Assembly (NCBI GenBank): GCA_963784645.1
Contig: CAWARY010000003.1
Span: forward strand, 1 to 64,000
Origin: JBBRVW01 sp963784645
Lineage (GTDB): Bacteria; Actinomycetota; Actinomycetes; JACCUZ01
DNA: 64,000 nt
Direction of reading: 5' to 3'
A program made the translations under genes and the position numbers. The notes beneath the pieces were generated by a model. The model had not been told where the DNA came from. It ran no database searches and saw nothing but the letters and a program-made list of their open reading frames with translations. Each line of letters opens with the position of its first letter. Position 1 is the first letter of the stretch. Positions 24,771 through 32,847 of this stretch are shown here, piece by piece.

Positions 24771-25837
24771 CCTCGCTGCGCGACGTCGCGCTGCTCCGGC
24801 TGGCCGCGCAGCGGCTGGTCGGCGAGGCGCACCCGGACGCGGCCGACGCGGCGCGGTGGGCCACCTGCACCCAGGCGCAGGACCTGCCGGGCGCCCTGGT
24901 CTCGCTGGCGTTGCGCACGCGCGGGCGGACGGTGGCCGGTGTCGACGCCGCGCTGGACGCCGGCGCCGTGGTGCGGTCCTGGCCCATGCGCGGCACGCTG
25001 CACCTGGTCGCCGCCGAGGACCTGCGGTGGCTGCTCGCCGTCGGACCACCGCGGGTCGCCACGGCCGCCGCCAGGCGCCGGGCCGACCTGGGCATCGACG
25101 CGGCCGTCCTGGACGCGGCCCGCGCGGCCACGGTCGCGGCGCTCGAAGGCGGCGGCCGGCTCCCCCGGGACCGGCTCATGACCCTGTGGGACGAGGCCGG
25201 TGTCAGCACCGCGGGCCAGCGGGGCCCGCACCTGTTCGGCGCGCTGGCCGTCGAGGGTCTGGTCTGCCTCGGCCCGCTCACCGGGCGCCGGCAGGACGTC
25301 GTCCTGGTGGACGAGTGGGTGGCACCGACCCCGGCGCGCGACCGCGACGAAGCCGTCCAGGAGTGGGCGCTCCGGTACTTCCGCGGCCACGGCCCGGCCA
25401 GCGAGCGGGACTTCGCGTGGTGGAGCGGGCTGACCCTCACCGAGGCGCGGCGCGCCGCCGCCGCCGTCCGAGGCGAGCTGGCGCCGCTGGTCGTCGGCGG
25501 CGTCGAGCACCTGATGGACCCGGCCACCCCCGCGCGGCTCGACGCCTGCCGCCGCGAGGCCCGCGGGGTCCTGCTGGTCCCCGGCTTCGACGAGCTGGTG
25601 CTCGGCTACGGCGACCGCGCCGCCGTCGTGCCGCCTGAGCACTCCGACCGGGTCGTGCCCGGCGGCAACGGCATGTTCCTCGCCACCGTCGTGTCCGCCG
25701 GGACGACGGTCGCGACCTGGCGGCGGCCGTCCGGCAGGGCCGCCACCGAACCGGACGTCACCCCCTTCGGCACCCTGCCGAAGGCGGTGGCCGCCGCCGT
25801 CCGCCGCCGCTGGGCGGCCTACCCTCGGCCGGCATGA
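24767..25837 (+). CDS. HTH_42 winged-helix DNA glycosylase, AlkZ-like
   Basis: 356-residue protein of the winged-helix HTH_42 superfamily that includes Streptomyces AlkZ and E. coli YcaQ/AlkX, monofunctional glycosylases for bulky and crosslinked bases. With TTG 24767 as residue 1 the catalytic-type Q-x-Q motif (TQAQD) is Q36-A-Q38, nearly the same position as AlkZ Q37/Q39. Other signatures: RTRGRTVAGVDAAL, VRSWPMRGTLHLVAAEDLRWLL, FRGHGPASERDFAWWSGL, and VPGFDELVLGYGDR. It overlaps udgX by 4 nt and the next gene by 4 nt. Activity is inferred from the motif; many members are annotated only as winged helix proteins. Confidence 0.85.
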   Translation: MTSLRDVALLRLAAQRLVGEAHPDAADAARWATCTQAQDLPGALVSLALRTRGRTVAGVDAALDAGAVVRSWPMRGTLHLVAAEDLRWLLAVGPPRVATAAARRRADLGIDAAVLDAARAATVAALEGGGRLPRDRLMTLWDEAGVSTAGQRGPHLFGALAVEGLVCLGPLTGRRQDVVLVDEWVAPTPARDRDEAVQEWALRYFRGHGPASERDFAWWSGLTLTEARRAAAAVRGELAPLVVGGVEHLMDPATPARLDACRREARGVLLVPGFDELVLGYGDRAAVVPPEHSDRVVPGGNGMFLATVVSAGTTVATWRRPSGRAATEPDVTPFGTLPKAVAAAVRRRWAAYPRPA

Positions 25838-26565
25838 GCAGCACGGAGGGCACCGGCCTCGTCGTGGCCCGCCGGTTCCGCGGGCCGGAGCACAGCGGCA
25901 ACGGCGGCTACCTGGCCGGCCGGCTGGCCGAGCTCGTCGGCACCGGCGGAGCGGTCGAGGTCACCTTGCGCGAGCCCCCGCCGCTGGACGTCCCGCTCGA
26001 CGCCCGGCGTACGGACGACGGGGTCGTCACCCTCGGCTTCGGCGGTGCCGTCATCGCCGAGGGCCGCGCCGCCCGGTTGGCCGGGCACGTCGTCGACGCC
26101 GTCGACCTCCCGACCGCCACCGAGGCGATGGGGCGGTACGCCGGCGCCCACGGCCACCCGTTCCCCGGCTGCTTCGTCTGCGGCACCGACCGCCCGGCGC
26201 CGGACGGGCTCGGCCTGCGCCCCGGCCGGCTGGCCGACCGTCCCGACACCGTGGCCACGGCGTGGACGCCGCACGCGGGGCTCGCCGACGCCGACGGCGT
26301 CCTGCCCGCCTGGCTGGTGTGGGCGGCGCTGGACTGCCCCGGCGGCTGGTCCAGCGACCTCGTCGGCCGGCCGATGGTGCTGGGCCGGATGACCGCGGCG
26401 GTCGACGCCCGGCCGTCAGCCGGTGAGGGCTGCGTCGTGGTCGGCCGCCGGCTCGGCGAGGACGGCCGCAAGACCTTCACCGCGTCGACCGCGTACGACC
26501 CGGACGGGCGGGTCCTCGGGCGGGCCGAGCAGGTCTGGATCACGCTGCGGACACGCGAGGCGTAA
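25834..26565 (+). CDS. Hotdog-fold-like hypothetical protein
   Basis: 243-residue cytosolic protein. A central PFPGCFVCGTDR segment and the following DGLGLRPG and PAWLVWAALDCPGGW suggest a thioesterase-like hotdog fold, but no catalytic residues can be assigned with certainty. It is the third gene of the udgX operon, joined by an ATGA overlap. A link to DNA repair is only positional. ATG 25834 is fixed by the overlap. Confidence 0.65.
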   Translation: MSSTEGTGLVVARRFRGPEHSGNGGYLAGRLAELVGTGGAVEVTLREPPPLDVPLDARRTDDGVVTLGFGGAVIAEGRAARLAGHVVDAVDLPTATEAMGRYAGAHGHPFPGCFVCGTDRPAPDGLGLRPGRLADRPDTVATAWTPHAGLADADGVLPAWLVWAALDCPGGWSSDLVGRPMVLGRMTAAVDARPSAGEGCVVVGRRLGEDGRKTFTASTAYDPDGRVLGRAEQVWITLRTREA

Positions 26566-26569
26566 TCCG

Positions 26570-26598
26570 TTGTGATCGCCCGCCCGGCGTCGTACCGT
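26570..26598 (+). promoter_or_regulatory. Promoter for orphan RNA
   Basis: TTGTGA (26570-26575), a 17-nt spacer and TACCGT (26593-26598) form a good housekeeping-type promoter just after the udgX operon. Transcription should begin near 26605. Confidence 0.55.
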
Positions 26599-26604
26599 CG
26601 AGGT

Positions 26605-26790
26605 ACACGGAAGGGAGGTGGTCCGAACTCTTGAGTACACATCGGACGCGTGAGGTGGCTGTCAGCTAAGCGCCACGTGCAGCACCCGACGCCGTCGGAT
26701 CACCGGCTCCGTGGCCGGCGAATCCCAGGCAGTCACCCGACCCGCGGGCTAGTGGGGGACACGTCCCTCCCACGTCATGGCCCGCGGGTC
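26605..26790 (+). ncRNA. Putative structured small RNA with short uORF
   Basis: The transcript predicted from the promoter at 26570-26598 contains a strong ribosome site (GGAAGGGAGGTG), a 12-codon TTG-initiated ORF at 26631-26669 (STHRTREVAVS), hairpins GTCCGA/TCGGAC and GTGGC/GCCAC, and ends in a long hairpin with 11-bp arms GACCCGCGGGC/GCCCGCGGGTC (26739-26790). No gene follows on this strand: the next feature is a repeat region and pdxH is convergent. The sequence resembles a conserved intergenic motif of actinobacteria, but I cannot name an Rfam family. It could be an sRNA or a short-peptide gene. Confidence 0.5.
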
Positions 26791-26810
26791 GCTGCACGTC
26801 CGGGCCCGTC

Positions 26811-26932
26811 CCGCCCCGCGCTTCCCCGCCAGCTCACCCCGCCCTGCCCTGCACCGGTCTGCGCCGCGCCGGTCCGCGCCGCGCCGGTCGGTCCGCGCCG
26901 GGCTGGGCGAGGCGAGGCGAGGCGAGGCGGAA
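26811..26932. repeat. Low-complexity GC-rich tandem stretch
   Basis: Short tandem units: GCGCCGCGCCGGTCC-type repeats at about 26868-26900 and four to five GAGGC/GGCGA pentamers at 26907-26929. No coding signal on either strand. Confidence 0.6.
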
Positions 26933-26933
26933 A

Positions 26934-27021
26934 TGATCACGGTCCCGTGATCAATTCGGCCCGGCAGTGGCTTGCACGCCACTGTCGACCCGAGTTGACC
27001 ACGGGACCGTGATCAACTCGG
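26934..27021. repeat. Composite palindromic element with GTGATCAA cores
   Basis: TGATCACGG-TC-CCGTGATCA is a perfect 20-bp palindrome (26934-26953). Its right arm, GGTCCCGTGATCAATTCGG (26941-26959), pairs imperfectly with CCGAGTTGACCACGGGACC (26990-27008), with GCAGTGGC/GCCACTG inside, and a third GTGATCAACTCGG copy follows. It separates the orphan RNA from the convergent pdxH and may end both transcripts. Confidence 0.65.
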
Positions 27022-27073
27022 GGAGGGGCGAGAGGAGCGGGGCGGGGGGGGCGGCAGGGGCGGACCGGGGGGG

Positions 27074-27751
27074 TCAGGGGGCGAGGCGCTCGACGGTCCA
27101 CGGCGCACCCGGGGCGGTACGCCGGTAGCGCACCCGGTCGTGCAGCCGGCCGGCCCGGCCGGCCCAGAACTCCCAGGACGACGGCACCACGAGGTACCCG
27201 CCCCAGCCCGGTGGCGTCGGCACCTCCCCGGGGAACCGCCCCTGCGCCTGCGCCAGGGCCGCGTCGAGGTCGGCCCGCGACCCGACCACGGTCGACTGCT
27301 CGCTCGCCCAGGCCCCCAGCTGGGACTCGCGCGGCCGGCCGGCGAAGTACGCGTCGACGGCGTCCCGGCCCAGCAGCACCGCCTCCCCCGTCACCCGCAC
27401 CTGGCGCGACACCGCGTGCCACGGGAAGACCAGCGCGCAGCGCGGGTCGGCCGCCAGGTCGCGTGCCTTCGCCGACCCGAGGTTGGTGAAGAACCGCAGC
27501 CCGTCCGGGGCGTACCCCTTGAGCAGCACGGTCCGGGCGGACGGTGTCCCGTCGGCGCCGACCGTGGCCAGGACCATCGCGTTCGGCTCGACCACCCCCG
27601 CGCCGTCGACCTGCGCGAACCAGTCGCCGAAGGCCACGACGGGGTCCGCGCCGAGGTCGGCGGGGTCGATCCCGACCCGTTCGTACGCACGTCGCATGGC
27701 CGCGGGGTCCGGCCGCGGCAAGGGCGTCCCGGGAGGCTGCACCCGGCTCAC
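27074..27751 (-). CDS. pdxH: Pyridoxamine 5'-phosphate oxidase
   Basis: 225-residue FMN enzyme oxidising pyridoxine- or pyridoxamine-5'-phosphate to pyridoxal-5'-phosphate, the last step of vitamin B6 salvage. Signatures: AMVLATVGADGTPSARTVLLKG, GLRFFTNLGSAKARDL, FPWHAVSRQVRVTGEA, the SxxSxxGxWxSxQS-type RPRESQLGAWASEQS, and a C-terminal FWAGRAGRLHDRVRYRR. GTG 27751 gives a family-typical length. It is divergent from the citrate synthase gene with a 172-nt gap; serC, itself PLP-dependent, lies just beyond. Confidence 0.92.
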   Translation of the reverse strand: MSRVQPPGTPLPRPDPAAMRRAYERVGIDPADLGADPVVAFGDWFAQVDGAGVVEPNAMVLATVGADGTPSARTVLLKGYAPDGLRFFTNLGSAKARDLAADPRCALVFPWHAVSRQVRVTGEAVLLGRDAVDAYFAGRPRESQLGAWASEQSTVVGSRADLDAALAQAQGRFPGEVPTPPGWGGYLVVPSSWEFWAGRAGRLHDRVRYRRTAPGAPWTVERLAP

Positions 27752-27923
27752 CCTGCCACGTGCGGGTCGCCGTGGGGCGCGACCCAAGGCGACAGCACGG
27801 CCCCCGACGGGACAGAATGCTGACCGTCTTGTTACGCACGCGTCCTGCGGCGGCGCCATCCGCCCCGCACGACACCGGACCGACGCCCGGCCGACACCAG
27901 CGCCAGCGAGGAGCACCGATCCC

Positions 27924-29033
27924 ATGACGAGCGCCACGAGCGACCCCGACTTCAAGCCCGGCCTGGAGGGCGTCATCGCCTTCGAGACCGAGATCGCGGA
28001 GCCGGACAAGGAGGGCGGCTCGCTGCGCTACCGCGGCGTCGACATCGAGGACCTCGCCGGCAAGGTGTCCTTCGGCAACGTCTGGGGGCTGCTCGTCGAC
28101 AACGAGTACAACCCCGGCCTGCCGCCGGCCGAGCCGTTCCCGCTGCCGGTCCACTCCGGCGACGTCCGGGTCGACGTGCAGTCGGCCCTGGCCATGCTCG
28201 CCCCGGCCTGGGGGTTCCACCAGCTGCTGGACATCGGCGAGGAGGAGACCCGCGAGGACCTCGCCCGCGCCTCGGTGATGGCACTGTCCTTCGTGGCGCA
28301 GTCCGCCCGGGGCCAGGGCCTGCCGATGGTGCCGCAGTCCGAGGTCGACAAGGCGCAGACGATCGTGGAGCGCTTCATGATCCGCTGGCGCGGCGAGCCG
28401 GACCCCAAGCACGTCCAGGCGGTCGACGCCTACTGGACCTCCGCCGCCGAGCACGGGATGAACGCCTCGACGTTCACCGCTCGCGTCATCGCCTCCACCG
28501 GGGCCGACGTCGCGGCCTGCCTGTCCGGGGCGGTCGGCGCGATGTCCGGCCCGCTGCACGGCGGCGCACCCTCGCGGGTGCTGCACATGCTCGACGGCGT
28601 CGAGCGCACGGGTGACGCGCAGGCCTACGTCAAGGACGTCCTCGACCGCGGCGAGCGGCTGATGGGCTTCGGCCACCGGGTCTACCGCGCCGAGGACCCG
28701 CGCGCCCGCGTCCTGCGGCGCACCGCGCAGGAGCTGGACGCGCCCCGCTACGAGGTCGCCGCCGCGCTCGAGAAGGCCGCGCTCGAGGAGCTGCGGTCCC
28801 GCCGCCCGGACCGCGTCCTGGAGACCAACGTCGAGTTCTGGGCCGCCGTGATCCTGGACTTCGCCGAGGTGCCGCCGCACATGTTCACGCCGATGTTCAC
28901 CTGCGCGCGCACGGCCGGCTGGTCCGCGCACATCCTCGAGCAGAAGCGCACCGGCCGGCTGATCCGCCCGTCGGCGCGCTACGTCGGCGAGGGCCCGCGC
29001 ACGCCGGACGCCGTCAAGGGCTGGACCGCCTGA
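27924..29033 (+). CDS. citA: Citrate synthase 2
   Basis: 369-residue type II-like short citrate synthase condensing acetyl-CoA with oxaloacetate; a 2-methylcitrate synthase activity is possible for this subfamily. Active-site regions: GPLHGGAPSRVL and MGFGHRVYRAEDPRA each carry a catalytic His, and the CoA-binding C-terminus has RTAGWSAHILEQ followed by RLIRPSARYVG. The N-terminal FKPGLEGVIAFETEIAEPD is characteristic of actinobacterial CitA. ATG 27924 has GAGGAG 10 nt upstream. The gene stands next to pdxH and serC, an order seen in other actinobacteria. Confidence 0.92.
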   Translation: MTSATSDPDFKPGLEGVIAFETEIAEPDKEGGSLRYRGVDIEDLAGKVSFGNVWGLLVDNEYNPGLPPAEPFPLPVHSGDVRVDVQSALAMLAPAWGFHQLLDIGEEETREDLARASVMALSFVAQSARGQGLPMVPQSEVDKAQTIVERFMIRWRGEPDPKHVQAVDAYWTSAAEHGMNASTFTARVIASTGADVAACLSGAVGAMSGPLHGGAPSRVLHMLDGVERTGDAQAYVKDVLDRGERLMGFGHRVYRAEDPRARVLRRTAQELDAPRYEVAAALEKAALEELRSRRPDRVLETNVEFWAAVILDFAEVPPHMFTPMFTCARTAGWSAHILEQKRTGRLIRPSARYVGEGPRTPDAVKGWTA

Positions 29034-29120
29034 CCGGTTCGACCCGCAGCGACGAGGGCGGATGCCGCGCGGCCGCGTCCACGCGGTGAACGGCCCGGGC
29101 CGGCACGTCGAGGGTCGGCC

Positions 29121-29126
29121 TAGGCT
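29121..29126 (+). promoter_or_regulatory. Leaderless -10 box for serC
   Basis: TAGGCT is followed by 6 nt and then the GTG at 29133, with no Shine-Dalgarno. Confidence 0.55.
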
Positions 29127-29132
29127 TGTCCG

Positions 29133-30251
29133 GTGAGCGACATCGTGATCCCCGACTCCCTCAGGCCCCGCGACGGCAGGTTCGGCTCCGGCCCGTCGAA
29201 GGTCCGCCCCGAGGCGCTTGCCGCCCTGGCCGCCAGCGGCTCGTCGTACCTCGGCACGTCGCACCGGCAGGCGACCGTGAAGAGCGTGGTCGGCCGGGTC
29301 CGCGCCGGCCTCTCCGACCTCTTCTCGCTGCCGGACGGCTACGAGGTCGTGCTCGGCAACGGCGGCACCACGGCGTTCTGGGACATCGCGGTGCTCAACC
29401 TGGTCCGCGAGCGGTCGCAGCACCTCGTCTTCGGCGAGTTCTCCTCGAAGTTCGCCGCCGCGACGAAGGCGGCGCCGTTCCTCGCCGACCCGAGCGTGGT
29501 GACCAGCGACCCCGGCACCCACCCGCTGCCGCGGGCCGAGGGCGGCGTCGACGCCTACGCCCTGACGCACAACGAGACCTCGACCGGCGTCGCGATGCCG
29601 CTGCGCCGGGTCGACGGCGCGGACGACGGGGCGCTGGTGCTCGTCGACGCCACCAGCGGTGCCGGCGGCCTGCCGGTCGACGCAGCGGAGACCGACGTCT
29701 ACTACTTCGCGCCGCAGAAGTCCTTCGCCAGCGACGGCGGCCTCTGGCTCGCCCTCATGTCGCCGGCGGCGATCGAACGGGTCGCGCAGGTGCAGGCGAG
29801 CGGCCGCTGGGTGCCGGCGTTCAGCGACCTGCAGATAGCGATCGACAACTCACGCCTCGACCAGACCTACAACACCCCCGCGCTCGCCACGATCTTCCTG
29901 CTGGCCGAGCAGGTCGACTGGTTCAACTCGCTGGGCGGCCTGTCGTGGGCCACCGAGCGCACCGCCGAGTCCAGCGGACGGCTCTACACCTGGGCCGACA
30001 AGTCGGAGTACGCGACGCCGTTCGTGACCGACCCGTCGCAGCGGTCCGCGGTGGTGGGCACCATCGACTTCTCCGACGACGTCGACGCGACCGCCGTCGC
30101 GAAGGTCCTGCGGGCCAACGGGATCGTCGACACCGAGCCGTACCGGAAGCTGGGCCGCAACCAGCTGCGGGTCGCGATGTTCCCTGCCGTGGAGCCCGAC
30201 GACGTCGAGGCGCTCACTGCGTGCATCGACCACGTCGTCGCAGCGCTCTGA
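29133..30251 (+). CDS. serC: Phosphoserine transaminase
   Basis: 372-residue PLP aminotransferase converting 3-phosphohydroxypyruvate and glutamate to phosphoserine in serine synthesis. It is of the actinobacterial/archaeal type: GRFGSGPSKVRPEAL near the N-terminus, TSHRQATVKSVV, NGGTTAFWDIA, THNETSTGVAMP, and the PLP-binding lysine in FAPQKSFASDGG. GTG 29133 is supported by the leaderless -10 box. The MFS gene begins 13 nt downstream. Confidence 0.93.
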   Translation: MSDIVIPDSLRPRDGRFGSGPSKVRPEALAALAASGSSYLGTSHRQATVKSVVGRVRAGLSDLFSLPDGYEVVLGNGGTTAFWDIAVLNLVRERSQHLVFGEFSSKFAAATKAAPFLADPSVVTSDPGTHPLPRAEGGVDAYALTHNETSTGVAMPLRRVDGADDGALVLVDATSGAGGLPVDAAETDVYYFAPQKSFASDGGLWLALMSPAAIERVAQVQASGRWVPAFSDLQIAIDNSRLDQTYNTPALATIFLLAEQVDWFNSLGGLSWATERTAESSGRLYTWADKSEYATPFVTDPSQRSAVVGTIDFSDDVDATAVAKVLRANGIVDTEPYRKLGRNQLRVAMFPAVEPDDVEALTACIDHVVAAL

Positions 30252-30264
30252 CGCAGCGCAGCCG

Positions 30265-31425
30265 GTGAGGCTGGAGCGCGACGGGCGCACCCGGCTGACC
30301 TACGCGCAGCTCGGGGTCTACGGCTGGTTCCTCTACGGCTTCGGACCGGCGCTGACCCTGCTGCGCGACGAGCAGGGCTTCACCAGGACCGTCGCGGGTC
30401 TGCACGGGACCGCGCTGGCGGCCGGCTCGCTGGTCAGTGCTCTGACCGTGGCGCCGCTCGTGTCCCGGTTCGGGCGGGCCGTGGTGCTCTGGGCCGGGCT
30501 GGTGCTCCTGTGCTCGGGCGTCGTGGTCCTGTGCCTGCTCACCGCGCTGCCCGCGACCCTCGGCGGCGCGTACCTCTGCGCGTTCGGCGGCTCGTTCGTC
30601 GTCACCTGCAGCTCGACGGTGCTCGCGTCCGTGCACGGGCCGGGAGGTCCGGCGGCCATCACCGAGGCGAACGCGGTAGCCGCGGGCGTCGGAGCCGTGT
30701 CGCCGCTCGCGGTCGGTGCGGCGTTCGCGCTCGGCTCGTGGCGGCCGGCCCTGCTCGTGCTGCTCCCGGTCGTCGCCGTCCTGGCCGTCCTGTCCCGCTC
30801 GGTGCCGCCGCTCGCGGACCGCGGCCCACGACGCGGCGACGGTGCCGGCACCCGGCTCTCCTCGCGCTACTGGGTCGCGTGGGTGGTGGTGACGGCAGGC
30901 ATCGGTGTCGAGTTCTGCCTGGCCCTGTGGGCCGCCGACATGCTGCACCAGCGCACCCACGTGTCTGCCGCGATCGCCTCGGCGGCGGTGACCGCGCTGG
31001 TCGCCGGCATGTTCCTCGGGCGGCTGCTCGGTGGCCGGCTCGCGCTGCGGTTCCCCGTCGACCGGTTGCTGTACGGCGCCCTGGTCGTCAACGCGGCCGG
31101 GTTCGCGCTCTTCTGGCTCAGCACCGACCCGGTGGCCGCGGTGGTCGGGCTGCTCGCCTGCGGCCTCGGTGTCGCCCTGTACTTCCCGCTCGGCCTGGCG
31201 CGTGCCATCGCCGTCTCGGGAGGGCAGCCGGACCGGGCCAGCGCCCGGGTGGGTCTCGGCGCCGCCCTCGCGTCAGGTGCCGGCCCGTTCGGGCTCGGCG
31301 CGCTCGCGGACGCGACGAGCATCCACCTCGCGATGCTCGTCGTGCCCGCGCTGCTCGTCGTCGCTGCGATCGGTCTGCGCGCGGCAACGATCCCCGCCGC
31401 GCCGGTGCTCAGAGCGGCGGGCTGA
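30265..31425 (+). CDS. MFS transporter
   Basis: 386-residue permease with about twelve transmembrane helices. The N-half motif A is reduced to SRFGRAVVLWAG; the C-half carries GMFLGRLLGGRLALRFPVDRLL. The substrate is unknown. It starts (GTG 30265) 13 nt after serC, so the two are probably co-transcribed. Its last 17 nt overlap the convergent LuxR regulator, which leaves no room for a conventional terminator. Confidence 0.8.
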   Translation: MRLERDGRTRLTYAQLGVYGWFLYGFGPALTLLRDEQGFTRTVAGLHGTALAAGSLVSALTVAPLVSRFGRAVVLWAGLVLLCSGVVVLCLLTALPATLGGAYLCAFGGSFVVTCSSTVLASVHGPGGPAAITEANAVAAGVGAVSPLAVGAAFALGSWRPALLVLLPVVAVLAVLSRSVPPLADRGPRRGDGAGTRLSSRYWVAWVVVTAGIGVEFCLALWAADMLHQRTHVSAAIASAAVTALVAGMFLGRLLGGRLALRFPVDRLLYGALVVNAAGFALFWLSTDPVAAVVGLLACGLGVALYFPLGLARAIAVSGGQPDRASARVGLGAALASGAGPFGLGALADATSIHLAMLVVPALLVVAAIGLRAATIPAAPVLRAAG

Positions 31426-32167
31426 CCTTCGCCACCGCGGCGGCCCGGCTGCTCACCTGCAGCCGCTGGAAGACGTTCTCGAGGTGGGTACCGACGGTGG
31501 CCGCGGAGATGCCGAGCCGCCGCGCGATCTGGGCGTTGCTGTAGCCGGCCGCCACGTACCGCAGGATCTCCTGCTGCCGGCGGGTCAGCGGCAGCATCCC
31601 GCGGCGCTTGCGCTCGGCAGCCACGTAGGCCGACTGCAGGTGCGGCCGGAGCAGCGTGAGGACCGCGACGTCGCGCTCGGCGAAGTCCGAGCCGGGGCCC
31701 CGGCCGAACAGCAGCCGGAGCGTGCGCTGCGGGCCGCCGGCGTCGAGACAGACCATCAGCTCGTGCTCGACGCCGGTCGCCCGTTCGTAGTCGACGTACA
31801 TCCCCGACTGCCGGTGCTCGGCATCGGTGACGAGATCGCTGGTGCGGAGCACCGAGACCGTGTCGCCGGTGCGGTCGGGGTAGGAGCAGTCCGAGTCCCA
31901 GTAGTGCAGCCGGTAGGCGGCCTCCAACGCCGACCGCTCGGCGGGCGACCAGTCGAGGCCCGGCAGCTCCTGGTCGCAGAAGAACTCCCATCGCGGCGTG
32001 TCCTGCCCGGAGACCGACAGCACGTCGCACGGCACCAGGGCCTGCAGGTCGTGCAGCAGCTCCCACGGGAGTGCCTCGCCCTGGGCCGGGCCGTCCGCGT
32101 CGCCGTACGCGCGGGCGATACCGACCATCTGCTGCAGGTCGGACCCACTGATCCCTGTCGCCGTCAT
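31409..32167 (-). CDS. LuxR-family transcriptional regulator
   Basis: 252-residue regulator with an N-terminal sensory region of about 180 residues lacking any receiver aspartate pocket (DLQQMVGIARAYGDADG start, PWELLHDLQALVPCDVLSV) and a C-terminal LuxR helix-turn-helix: LPLTRRQQEILRYVAAGYSNAQIARRLGISAATVGTHL. It resembles GAF-like-sensor LuxR solos. ATG 32167 has a GAGGAGG Shine-Dalgarno 5 nt upstream. The divergent secreted-protein gene at 32338 and the dyad repeats in 32213-32290 suggest local control. Confidence 0.82.
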   Translation of the reverse strand: MTATGISGSDLQQMVGIARAYGDADGPAQGEALPWELLHDLQALVPCDVLSVSGQDTPRWEFFCDQELPGLDWSPAERSALEAAYRLHYWDSDCSYPDRTGDTVSVLRTSDLVTDAEHRQSGMYVDYERATGVEHELMVCLDAGGPQRTLRLLFGRGPGSDFAERDVAVLTLLRPHLQSAYVAAERKRRGMLPLTRRQQEILRYVAAGYSNAQIARRLGISAATVGTHLENVFQRLQVSSRAAAVAKVSPPL

Positions 32168-32212
32168 GTGACCTCCTCGGTCCATCCGACGGTAGGCGCC
32201 CGCGGCGGCGGC

Positions 32213-32290
32213 CGCCATCCGGAAGATGCCCGATGGCGGGCCGCCGCACCTGTCCGGAAGACGTCCGATGGCGGCCTGCCGCGACCGCGC
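32213..32290. promoter_or_regulatory. Repeated GCCATC/GATGGC dyads, candidate LuxR sites
   Basis: GCCGCCATC and GATGGCGGG flank CCGGAAGATGCC, and a near-copy of the unit (TCCGGAAGACGTCCGATGGC) follows about 30 nt later. The spacing of about three helical turns and the location between a LuxR regulator and a divergent gene suggest an operator array. Confidence 0.5.
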
Positions 32291-32337
32291 CCACCGTGAG
32301 GCAGTCCACTCCGAACGAGCCCGAAGGGGCGTCCACC

Positions 32338-32847
32338 ATGACCACCGCCCGACCCGTCTCCACCACCCCGTCCACTCGATCCGGCGCGTGCCGTCCGGCC
32401 GTCGCCCGCTGGCTGCTGCTCGGCGGCTGCCTCGCCGGCCCGGTCGCAGTCGCCACCGGCGCGCTGCCCGCCGCCGCGTCCCCGGAACCGCTCCCCGCGC
32501 CGAAGGCGACCGTCGCGGCGGCCGACCACACGCCGCACCCCGACACGGGACGGGCCGGCGACGAGTACGGCGGCCTCCTGCGCGGTCGCATCGAGGCGTA
32601 CGAGGCCTACCTGGCCGCCTCCGACGCCAGGTCCGAGGCACTCGCCGCGGCGTCTCCCCCCGCGCCACGGACGGCGGACGCCGCCCCGGCATCAGGCGCG
32701 GGGCGGTCGGCAGCTGACAGCGGCGGGCTCCCGACGTGGGGAGTGGTCGGCGCGGCCGGTATCGGTGGCGGGCTGCTGGCCGGGCTCGGCATCGCGGCCC
32801 TCGCCGGCAGCCGCACCGGCCACCGGCGTCCGGTCCGGCCGGCCTGA
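32338..32847 (+). CDS. Exported protein with C-terminal membrane anchor
   Basis: 169-residue protein. An N-terminal signal-like region (WLLLGGCLAGPVAVATGALPAAASP, about residues 22-47) is followed by a Pro/Ala-rich stretch, a short conserved-looking helix (YGGLLRGRIEAYEAYLAAS), and a C-terminal hydrophobic segment before a basic end (GVVGAAGIGGGLLAGLGIAALAG then RTGHRRPVRPA), like a surface-anchored protein. The motif before the segment is LPTWG, which recalls a sortase signal but the anchor layout is not certain. The 3' half overlaps the antisense end of the PAP2 gene by 241 nt. Divergent from the LuxR regulator. Confidence 0.65.
   Translation: MTTARPVSTTPSTRSGACRPAVARWLLLGGCLAGPVAVATGALPAAASPEPLPAPKATVAAADHTPHPDTGRAGDEYGGLLRGRIEAYEAYLAASDARSEALAAASPPAPRTADAAPASGAGRSAADSGGLPTWGVVGAAGIGGGLLAGLGIAALAGSRTGHRRPVRPA

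Noticed and set aside
26605..26790. tmRNA, RNase P RNA or 6C RNA
   Set aside because: No ANDxALAA-like tag, no RNase P conserved blocks and no C6 loops were found, so it is left as an unnamed structured RNA.
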